Shown here piece after piece: positions 1 to 7,988 of a stretch of 64,000 bases of DNA (its first letter is position 1; each line of letters opens with the position of its first letter). The notes beneath the pieces were generated by a model. It searched no databases. It had not been told where the DNA came from and saw only the letters and a list, made by a program, of their open reading frames with translations. The position numbers and the translations under genes were made by a program. Source of the stretch: Bacteroidota bacterium (lineage in GTDB: Bacteria; Bacteroidota; Bacteroidia; Chitinophagales; Chitinophagaceae); NCBI GenBank assembly GCA_029558715.1, contig JAKQEA010000042.1:1-64000 (forward strand). Reading direction: 5' to 3'.

Positions 1-164
1 CCGGTAGCCCGGGATAGTGTTGATAATTGTTTCCATAACCATCCATTTAAAATTTCAGAAAATACTTACCTATTTTCTTAGCACTAATTTACTAAATTTT
101 TTAGTTATTCCAAATATTTTTACCACCTTTATGCAAGAAAATTTATTCTATAATGACTCTGCTG

Positions 165-200
165 TCCTCCTTTCCTTCAGGAGAGGAGTTAGAGGTGAGG
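165..200 (+). repeat. G-rich palindromic repeat, copy 1 (upstream of umuD start)
   Basis: TCCTCCTTTCCTTCAGGAGAGGAGTTAGAGGTGAGG; resembles copies at 13394, 33186, 33363, 38766 and 38901. Confidence 0.6.
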
Positions 201-214
201 CAAAAATTATTTTT

Positions 215-649
215 ATGGAAGGGGAAGAATTTTACGGGGCGGCCTATAAAGGTTCGAAACAATTTAAACAGCAGGAAGTAAAGACAGCCAATGCTACCGG
301 CTTTGGTGCTGCGGCTGACGACTACGCTGAAAGGGGTATTGACCTTAATGAGCAATTAATTCGTAACAAACCAGCCACTTTCTTTTTTAAAATGAAAGGT
401 GATGCCATGAAAGAGGCTGGTATTTTCGACGGAGATATTCTGATTGTTGACCGTTCATTGAAATTGGCAAATGGAAAAATAATTGTGGCTATTCTGAATG
501 GTGAACTATTGGTACGACGGTTTCATAAAAACTTCTCCTCCGCATTCCTGATTGCCGAAAATGATCGGTACAAAAACATTAATCTGGCAGAATTCACCAA
601 TTTCCAGGTGTGGGGGGTAGTTGTTTACTCTATACATTCCCTCGGCTAA
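215..649 (+). CDS. umuD: UmuD/LexA-like S24 family protein, probably catalytically inactive
   Basis: Protein 'GFGAAADDYAERGIDLNEQLIRNKPATFFFKMKGDAMKEAGIFDGDILIVDRSL' aligns with UmuD; followed by umuC. Start assigned at the internal Met (MEGEEFYG). Confidence 0.8.
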   Translation: MEGEEFYGAAYKGSKQFKQQEVKTANATGFGAAADDYAERGIDLNEQLIRNKPATFFFKMKGDAMKEAGIFDGDILIVDRSLKLANGKIIVAILNGELLVRRFHKNFSSAFLIAENDRYKNINLAEFTNFQVWGVVVYSIHSLG

Positions 650-688
650 AGCCGAGGGCAATGAATTGCTCAGGCCTTCAGGCCTGAG
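639..688 (+). repeat. REP-like two-hairpin module, left flank of RAYT
   Basis: CCCTCGGC-TAAA-GCCGAGGG (639-658), linker GCAATGAATTGC, then CTCAGGCC-TTCA-GGCCTGAG (669-688). Confidence 0.85.
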
Positions 689-710
689 ACTAAAATATAA
701 AATCAATAAT

Positions 711-1154
711 ATGGGATATACAAAAATGTGGGTTCATTTAGTTTGGGCAACCAAGAGAAGAGAACCTGTTCTTGACAAAGGCATAAGATCAAAGTTATTC
801 TCACATATCCGGGAAAATGCCCGGACAAAAGGTATTTATATCGATTTTGTAAATGGATATGTTGATCATATTCATGTATTGATATCGTTAAATGCCGATC
901 AGACCATTGCCAAAATTGTTCAGCTGATTAAAGGAGAGAGTTCTTTCTGGATGAATAAGCATAGATTAACTTCTTCAAAATTTGAATGGCAGGATGATTA
1001 TTTCGCTGTGTCGGTGAGTGAGTCGGGTATAAACAAGGTAAGAGAGTACATTAAAAATCAGGAACAACATCATGCAAAAAAAACATTTCAACAGGAGTAT
1101 GATGAATTTATGGAGAAATATGGTTTTGAACTATTACAAGAATCCCTGGGCTAA
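711..1154 (+). mobile_element. REP-associated tyrosine transposase (RAYT/IS200-like Y1 transposase)
   Basis: MGYTKMWVHLVWATKRREPVL...GYVDHIHVLISL...REYIKNQEQHH; HUH motif (HIH) and Y1 Tyr region; flanked by REP-like hairpins. Confidence 0.85.
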
Positions 1155-1263
1155 AGCCCAGGGCAAAACAAAAGCCCAGGGCAAGACAAAAGCCCAAGGC
1201 AAGACAAAAGCCCAGGGCAAGACAAAAACACCGGACATGAATTGCCCAGACCTGAAGGCCTGG
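1144..1263 (+). repeat. REP-like module, right flank of RAYT, with expanded 18-bp tandem repeat
   Basis: CCCTGGGC-TAAA-GCCCAGGG (1144-1163); four 18-mers GCAARACAAAAGCCCARG at 1163-1234 (last diverged); ATGAATTGC linker; CCAGACC-TGAA-GGCCTGG (1246-1263). Confidence 0.8.
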
Positions 1264-1278
1264 AATAAATAATTATCG

Positions 1279-2559
1279 ATGAAGGCGATTATTGATTGTA
1301 ATAATTTCTATTGCTCCTGCGAGAGGTTATTTAAACCAAAGTTGGACAAGAAGCCAGTTGTTGTTCTCAGCAACAACGATGGATGTATCATCTCCCGAAG
1401 CAATGAAGCCAAAAAACTGGGAGTAGAGATGGCCGGCCCTTATTTTAAAGCCAAACCACTGATTGAAAAATATGATGTGGCTGTTTTTTCTTCCAATTAT
1501 AATTTATATGGCGACCTGAGTTGGCGGGTAATGGAAACGCTGCGAATACTTTTGGGCAAAAATAATGTGGAAGTATATTCTGTTGACGAAGCTTTCCTTG
1601 ACCTGAGCATTTTCCCTGAAAATGAATTACAGACTATCGCAGAAAAAATAAAAGAGACCGTTGAAATGTGGACTGGTATAAAAGTATCAATTGGTGTGGC
1701 TCCCACAAAAGTGCTGGCAAAAGTTGCTAACCGCTTATCAAAAAAATACGTAAGCACATATAACGGTGTGATGGTGCTGGACAATGAAGAAAAAATAAAC
1801 CATGCCTTAAAACATACCCAGATCAGTGAAATTTGGGGAGTAGGCCGGCAATATGCAGAAAAACTAAGCCAGCTTTTTTGTATCTACGATGCACTGCAAC
1901 TAAGCCGGATGAGTGAAGAATTTGGCAGAACTCATTTGGGTGGTGTTACTGGTGTACGCCTTATTAAAGAACTGAAAGGTGAACCAGTAAAGGAAACGGA
2001 TGATGAGCTGGTAAGTAAAAAGATGATTGCCACCACCCGAATGTTTGGCAGTCCGGTGAGTGATATTGCATCCATTAAAGAAGCGGTAGCAACATATACT
2101 TCAAGAGCAGCAGAAAAATTAAGACGCCAGCATGGCGCCGCAAAAACTATCAGTGTATTTGTAGTAACAAAAGAAGAAAATCATAATGTAGATTATCGGG
2201 GAGCTACGCTTGGTGATTCTGTCACATTGCCTGCCGCCACTTCATTTACCAATGAGTTGATAAAACCTGCAGTAGCTATCGTGGACAGATTATTTAAGAA
2301 TGGAACACAATATAAAAAAGCCGGCGTTATGCTTAGCGGCATTGTACCCGATAATTCTATACAGGCAAACCTGTTTTTGTCTGAAACAAAAAACTGTGAA
2401 CGGAAACTGATGGATATGATCGATAACGTCAACTTCAGTCAAAGGAATGATGTACTGAAATTTGCCGCCTCCGGTACTGTCCGTAACTGGAAAATGCAGC
2501 AAAATCATATCAGCCCACGATATACTACCCGGTGGAATGAGCTATATGAAGTTAGCTAA
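1279..2559 (+). CDS. umuC: Y-family DNA polymerase, UmuC-like
   Basis: MKAIIDCNNFYCSCERLFKPKL...NNDGCIISRSNEAK...YSVDEAFLDLS. Confidence 0.93.
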   Translation: MKAIIDCNNFYCSCERLFKPKLDKKPVVVLSNNDGCIISRSNEAKKLGVEMAGPYFKAKPLIEKYDVAVFSSNYNLYGDLSWRVMETLRILLGKNNVEVYSVDEAFLDLSIFPENELQTIAEKIKETVEMWTGIKVSIGVAPTKVLAKVANRLSKKYVSTYNGVMVLDNEEKINHALKHTQISEIWGVGRQYAEKLSQLFCIYDALQLSRMSEEFGRTHLGGVTGVRLIKELKGEPVKETDDELVSKKMIATTRMFGSPVSDIASIKEAVATYTSRAAEKLRRQHGAAKTISVFVVTKEENHNVDYRGATLGDSVTLPAATSFTNELIKPAVAIVDRLFKNGTQYKKAGVMLSGIVPDNSIQANLFLSETKNCERKLMDMIDNVNFSQRNDVLKFAASGTVRNWKMQQNHISPRYTTRWNELYEVS

Positions 2560-3494
2560 TCAAACAACCCTTTTTGTTTAGGTTTGGGCTCAGGTAATAG
2601 AGTAGTGTCAATAAATTTGGGTTTCATTAAATCCAGCCTGCATTCCTTATTTAATCTATCTACCAGATAAACAGTCAGCTCCGGCGAAGTGGCTTCATCA
2701 TGCATATGCATAAAAAAATATAACTCTTCCATTCCTTTACTCAGCCAATACTTCATTCTCTGTATCCAGGCATCAATTCTGGTATAGTCAGATGAATGCA
2801 AGCTATTGCCAACATAGCGGATAAAGGTTTTAGGAATCGTTATATGCATATGAGCACAATCCCTGCGGCCGGCTGTATCTGTAATCACAGCACCCATGTT
2901 ATTCTCTTTTAAAAAATTGAACATGTCTTCCTTATCCTTTTCCCTGGCAAACCAATCCGGGTGGCGAACTTCTAAAAAGAACTGCAGATCGGTGGGCAAT
3001 GATTTAAGATAAGTAAATAGTTCGTCTTTCCTTTTAGGTGAAAAACTATCACTCACCTGTACGAAAATGGGGCCGAGATGTTTTTCAAACCCAACAATGC
3101 CCCGTAAAAATTCATTGGAGATAAATTCTTTTCCTTTCAAGTTACCAAAGTGTGTGACACCTTTATACATCTTAGGACAAAATAGAAAATCTTTACCCTT
3201 TGCTTTCTCTGCCCATTTCCGAATACCTGTTTCCCCATATACCTTGTAATGTGTGGCATTCAGTTCAATACAATTATAATGCTCCACATAGTGCTGCAGA
3301 AAATCCTTTTCTTTTGTTTTTGGCGGGTAGATCTTTCCCACCCACTCTGTTCTTCCCCATTTTGCACAGCCTACATATACCCTGGGCTGTTTTGCCGGCT
3401 TACCTTTTAATACCATTTTATTAAAATCAGGTTCAGCAGGCAAGCTGAAATCAATACCTGCTAATTCTATTTCCGGTACACGACCAAATTCCAT
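2556..3494 (-). CDS. DUF72 (YecE-like) family protein
   Basis: VYVGCAKWGRTEWVGKIYPP...HYNCIELNATHYKVYG; typical DUF72 pattern. Confidence 0.85.
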   Translation of the reverse strand: MEFGRVPEIELAGIDFSLPAEPDFNKMVLKGKPAKQPRVYVGCAKWGRTEWVGKIYPPKTKEKDFLQHYVEHYNCIELNATHYKVYGETGIRKWAEKAKGKDFLFCPKMYKGVTHFGNLKGKEFISNEFLRGIVGFEKHLGPIFVQVSDSFSPKRKDELFTYLKSLPTDLQFFLEVRHPDWFAREKDKEDMFNFLKENNMGAVITDTAGRRDCAHMHITIPKTFIRYVGNSLHSSDYTRIDAWIQRMKYWLSKGMEELYFFMHMHDEATSPELTVYLVDRLNKECRLDLMKPKFIDTTLLPEPKPKQKGLFD

Positions 3495-3561
3495 ACTTGT
3501 TATTTAGTACCCAAATCTACATGAAATCAAATAGTGTATCTTAGGTCAATAAATAATCAAT

Positions 3562-5106
3562 ATGCGACTGATTATATTCCTGTTTCTACTCACTTCTTCA
3601 TGCTTCGCCCAGCAAAAGCCAAATATTATTTACATCATGAGTGATGACCATGATGCCGACGCCATCAGTGCTTATAATAAAACACTGATCAGTACTCCAA
3701 ATATTGACAGACTGGCAATGGAAGGAATTAAATTTAAAAATGCTTTTGTCGGTAACTCCATTTGTGGGCCGGCCCGGGCTACTTTACTCACAGGGCAGCA
3801 TTCGCATAAGAATGGTGTAAAAGACAACAGGAGCAGATTTGACTCTTCACGAATATCCATGCCTAAACTATTACAAGCTGCCGGTTACCAGACTGCTATT
3901 ATTGGAAAATGGCACCTGCATTCCTATCCAACCGGCTTTGATTACTGGAAAATATTACCCGGCCAGGGATTGTATGTAAATCCCCGTTTGATTGAAATGA
4001 CAGGAGATACTATTACCCAGGAAGGGTACGCCACTGATGTCATCACAAATGAAACAATTAAATGGCTTGACAGAAGGGATAAATCAAAGCCATTTGTACT
4101 GTTACTCCATCATAAAGCACCGCATCGATATTTCTTTCCTAACCTGAAACACCTGGAAGAGTTTCATACAAAAGAGTTTCCTGAACCATCCACATTATAT
4201 GCAGATACATTTAATCGTGGCAGTGCATGGCGTATACAAACGATGAGTATTCTCAGGGACATGCAGCTGTGCAGCGATCTGAAAGTTGACCCTGCTTATC
4301 TTATGGATATCCCTGAGTATAAGCCTGATTCTACACAGATAGCCTATTACAAAGCAATAATGAACAGAGTCCCTGAAAAACAACGGGTACGCTATAAAGA
4401 AATTTATGCTGAAAGAGGAAGATTATTGAAAGAGCTCAGGCCAACAGGTAATGAATTGCTGAAATATAAATACCAATGGTATATGCAGGATTTTATGGCT
4501 TGTGTGAAATCTGTTGACGAAAATACAGGTCGTATACTCGACTATCTTGACCGGCAAAATCTTACCAGCAATACAGCCGTGATCTATACCAGTGACCAGG
4601 GATTTTTCCTCGGTGAAAATGGCTGGTTTGACAAACGCTTTGCATACGATGTGTCTATGCAAACACCACTACTGATGAGATGGCCAGGGCATATTAAACC
4701 CGGGACAGTAACAAATACATTGGTTCAAAACATCGATTACGCCCCAACCATTCTTGACATAGCCGGTGTACAAATTCCTGGATGGATGCAGGGACTAAGT
4801 TTAAAACCGGTTGTAACAAATAAGCAAAAAACACTGAACAGGGATTATCTCTACTATCATTATTATGAATTTGTAAGGGACCATACTGTTATACCGCACC
4901 TTGCCGTAAGGGGCAGCCGGTACAAACTGATCTACTTTTACACTGTAAATGAATGGGAGCTATATGATTTGAAAACTGATCCACAGGAGCAAAAGAATCT
5001 TATTAAATCTCCCTTACACCAGAAAACACTATCACAGATGAAAAATGAACTGCTTAGGCTTCGTAACCAGTATGATGATCATGAAAAAGCCGGAGAACTT
5101 TATTGA
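3562..5106 (+). CDS. secreted sulfatase
   Basis: Signal peptide; 'PNIIYIMSDDHDADAIS' and formylglycine motif C-G-P-A-R in 'NSICGPARATLLTGQHSHKNG'. Confidence 0.92.
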   Translation: MRLIIFLFLLTSSCFAQQKPNIIYIMSDDHDADAISAYNKTLISTPNIDRLAMEGIKFKNAFVGNSICGPARATLLTGQHSHKNGVKDNRSRFDSSRISMPKLLQAAGYQTAIIGKWHLHSYPTGFDYWKILPGQGLYVNPRLIEMTGDTITQEGYATDVITNETIKWLDRRDKSKPFVLLLHHKAPHRYFFPNLKHLEEFHTKEFPEPSTLYADTFNRGSAWRIQTMSILRDMQLCSDLKVDPAYLMDIPEYKPDSTQIAYYKAIMNRVPEKQRVRYKEIYAERGRLLKELRPTGNELLKYKYQWYMQDFMACVKSVDENTGRILDYLDRQNLTSNTAVIYTSDQGFFLGENGWFDKRFAYDVSMQTPLLMRWPGHIKPGTVTNTLVQNIDYAPTILDIAGVQIPGWMQGLSLKPVVTNKQKTLNRDYLYYHYYEFVRDHTVIPHLAVRGSRYKLIYFYTVNEWELYDLKTDPQEQKNLIKSPLHQKTLSQMKNELLRLRNQYDDHEKAGELY

Positions 5107-5903
5107 TATTTCTTCATGAGATCATATAAGATCTTTTTATCGGCCTCATTGATAACTTTTGTTGTATCCTGCTGAACAAAATGAATCTTATAAGACTGAA
5201 TAGCATTTTTCTCATTTTTCACATCATATCCAATAATACGTAATGCCTGTACAGGGCTAAAATCGGCAGGGATTTTTACATTAGTGGTATCGTACCAAAG
5301 ACCAAATCCGTTTTGTGCCAGTTTTTGCCAGGGGAAATTCCTGTTAGGATCTACTTTTCTGCCAGGTGCAATATCTGCATGACCAATAAAATTAGCCGCT
5401 GGAATATTATATGCTTTTTTTAATCTATCCAGCACCAGTAAAAGACTGGCTATTTGTTCATTTGTAAAGACCTCATATCCGTTATTATCAATTTCAATTC
5501 CAATACTTGATGAATTCAGATCAGTGGCATTGCCCCACTTACTTACCCCTGCATGGTGACCCCGGAGCAGATCATTCAGCATATGATGCACGGTGCCATC
5601 TTTACATATCACATAGTGTGAACTTACCTGTGTCCTTGGAAGTGTAAAGGTTTTCAATGTTTGTTCACAACTATTCTGCGCCGTATGGTGAATGATGACA
5701 TAATTAGGTCTCCGCATAGAGAAATTTGTGGTCCCAACCCAATCTGCTGCAGTAGCAAATGAATCCTTTACCGGGTATTCAGCAAGTATTTTGGCATATG
5801 CTTTCACCTGTTTTTTATACATCTTATTTGTACCTGCATATTGGCCCGTTGAGCAACTATACAATATGGCAACAACTATGATTGGTGCTAACCATTTTTT
5901 CAT
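5100..5903 (-). CDS. N-acetylmuramoyl-L-alanine amidase (lipoprotein-like)
   Basis: MKKWLAPIIVVAILYSCSTG lipobox; 'NYVIIHHTAQNS...SSHYVICKDGTVHHML...HADIAPGRKVDPN'. Confidence 0.88.
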   Translation of the reverse strand: MKKWLAPIIVVAILYSCSTGQYAGTNKMYKKQVKAYAKILAEYPVKDSFATAADWVGTTNFSMRRPNYVIIHHTAQNSCEQTLKTFTLPRTQVSSHYVICKDGTVHHMLNDLLRGHHAGVSKWGNATDLNSSSIGIEIDNNGYEVFTNEQIASLLLVLDRLKKAYNIPAANFIGHADIAPGRKVDPNRNFPWQKLAQNGFGLWYDTTNVKIPADFSPVQALRIIGYDVKNEKNAIQSYKIHFVQQDTTKVINEADKKILYDLMKKYQ

Positions 5904-5940
5904 ACAACTAAAATTAAAGGACAACTAAAGTAATAACAAA

Positions 5941-7155
5941 TTATCTGCGTTTGGGGCCGCTCTTATAGAATTTTCGCTTTGGCCGGCTGTTTCCTGAGTA
6001 GATACGGGGATGATAAGAAGGGCTTTCTCCTAATTCGGCGGGAACTGAAGACTTTTCTACTTCTTTTTCAAGCAACTTTTCTATGGCAGCAAACTTATTC
6101 TGTTCCTTCTCACCAACCAATGTATAGGCAACTCCATCCGCTTCCGCTCTGGCTGTACGGCCTATCCGGTGGACATAATCTTCGCCATCGCCAGGTACAT
6201 CATAATTGATCACCAGGTCTATTGTATCAATATCAATACCACGGCTTAAAATATCAGTAGCAACTAATAACGGAATACGACCACTGGCAAATGCACCAAG
6301 TACACTTTCCCTTTTTGATTGCTCCAGGTCACTATGAATTTCCTCAATATTAAATCCTCCTTGTTTCAGTTCTCTTGTTAATTGTTTAACTGTCTGTTTA
6401 CGGCTGCAAAACACCAATGCGTTTTTATAGGCTGTTTCTTTCAGTATCTTTTTTATCAATGGCAGCTTCTGTGGCTCATACACTACAAACGCTCTTTGGA
6501 TAATTTTTTCCGGTGGTTTTGAAATAGCGATATTTATTTCTGCCGGTTGATGAAGTATCCGTTTAGCAAGTTGTCTTATCTTTTCCGGCATTGTAGCAGA
6601 AAATAAAAGATTTTGTCTTTTCTGCGGAAGTGATTTGATGATCTTATTTATATCATCCTGGAAGCCCATATCCAGCATACGGTCAGCTTCATCCAACACC
6701 AGGAATTGTAACCCTTTCATATTTACATACCCCATATTCAGGTGAGCAATCATTCTGCCCGGAGTACAAACAATGATATCTGCCCCCATTTGCAATGCTT
6801 TTTTCTCTGCTACGAAATTCTGTGCATCATTTCCTCCATAAATGGCAATAGAACTCAAATGAGTGAAATATGAAAGACCCTCCACATGCTGCGAAATCTG
6901 AATCGCCAGTTCCCGGGTTGGCACTATGATAAGGGCCCCTACTTGTCCATCAACATGATTCTGTAACAGGCGATTCATTACCGGTAATAAAAAAGCAGCT
7001 GTTTTACCAGTTCCGGTTTGTGCGGAAGCTATTACATCCCGGCCGGCCAATATAGGTGGTATCACCTGCTCTTGCACCGGGGTGGCTGTTTCATAGTTGG
7101 ATGCCTCAATTCCTTCCAGTAAGTTGGGATGAAAATCAAATTCTGTAAAACGCAA
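5941..7155 (-). CDS. DEAD-box RNA helicase (RhlE-like)
   Basis: AQTGTGKTAAF, PTRELA, VLDEADRMLDMGF, SAT, HRIGRTAR motifs. Confidence 0.95.
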   Translation of the reverse strand: MRFTEFDFHPNLLEGIEASNYETATPVQEQVIPPILAGRDVIASAQTGTGKTAAFLLPVMNRLLQNHVDGQVGALIIVPTRELAIQISQHVEGLSYFTHLSSIAIYGGNDAQNFVAEKKALQMGADIIVCTPGRMIAHLNMGYVNMKGLQFLVLDEADRMLDMGFQDDINKIIKSLPQKRQNLLFSATMPEKIRQLAKRILHQPAEINIAISKPPEKIIQRAFVVYEPQKLPLIKKILKETAYKNALVFCSRKQTVKQLTRELKQGGFNIEEIHSDLEQSKRESVLGAFASGRIPLLVATDILSRGIDIDTIDLVINYDVPGDGEDYVHRIGRTARAEADGVAYTLVGEKEQNKFAAIEKLLEKEVEKSSVPAELGESPSYHPRIYSGNSRPKRKFYKSGPKRR

Positions 7156-7348
7156 AATACTCAGTTTTAGAAAGATGCGAAGTTAACTGAATTTGAATGG
7201 AAAGCTGAACAAGTTTAAATCCTCCTCCTTACCATAGATAAACAATAAAAATCAGTCACAGGACTGCCACAAGTCATCTTAAGTGGTCAGCAATGACAGT
7301 AGCTTTCAGATTGAAAAAAATAATCACTTACAATTTAATATTACTGCT

Positions 7349-7936
7349 ATGAAATATAGTCTTCTTCTGCTCGCAGCCATTATCATTTCACTGGCAGGTT
7401 ATACCCAGGCATGGGCGAAGCAATACGATCATGTGGATGAATGTGTCTGCGGTCTGTCGTTGGTAGGAAAAGGTGATAAACATGGTTTTGTCAATAAGGA
7501 TGGTAAACTCATAGTTCCTCTTATTTATGATGATGCCTTAACTTTCTCAGAAGGTTTTGCAGCTGTCAAAATGAATGGCAAATGGGGATACATTGACAGT
7601 ACAGGTAAAGTTTTTGTAGAACCAAAGTTCACAGAGGCGATGTCCTTCCACAACAGCCTTGCAGTGGTAAGTAGCGGAAATGATTATGGATTTTTAGACA
7701 CCAGTGGCAAAATTGCAATACCAATGGTTTATGAAAATGCTTCTCAGTTTTCTGAAGGCCTTGCGGCTGTGAACAAGAAAGGAATGTGGGGGTATATCGA
7801 CAATAAAGGCAAAGAAATCATCTCTTGCAAATATGGTTTCGCAGGCACCTTTTCAGATGGTGCTGCTAGAGTTATGCTCAGCGGCAAATGGCTGATTATT
7901 GACAAGACTGGTAAGAAAATTGCTGACAGCGAGTAA
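7349..7936 (+). CDS. WG-repeat protein, secreted
   Basis: Signal peptide; repeated 'G(K/M)WGYID..GK' modules. Confidence 0.88.
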   Translation: MKYSLLLLAAIIISLAGYTQAWAKQYDHVDECVCGLSLVGKGDKHGFVNKDGKLIVPLIYDDALTFSEGFAAVKMNGKWGYIDSTGKVFVEPKFTEAMSFHNSLAVVSSGNDYGFLDTSGKIAIPMVYENASQFSEGLAAVNKKGMWGYIDNKGKEIISCKYGFAGTFSDGAARVMLSGKWLIIDKTGKKIADSE

Positions 7937-7961
7937 AAACGGGTAACTGAACTATTTCAAT

Positions 7962-7985
7962 AAAAGCCTTCTTTCGAAGGCTTTT
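7962..7985. terminator. bidirectional intrinsic terminator
   Basis: AAAAGCCTTC-TTTC-GAAGGCTTTT between convergent genes. Confidence 0.8.
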
Positions 7986-7988
7986 ATA

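Noticed and set aside
1072-1272. ORF encoding four AQGKTK repeats
   Set aside because: Out-of-frame overlap with the transposase end running through the 18-bp DNA repeats; no start context or conservation evidence.
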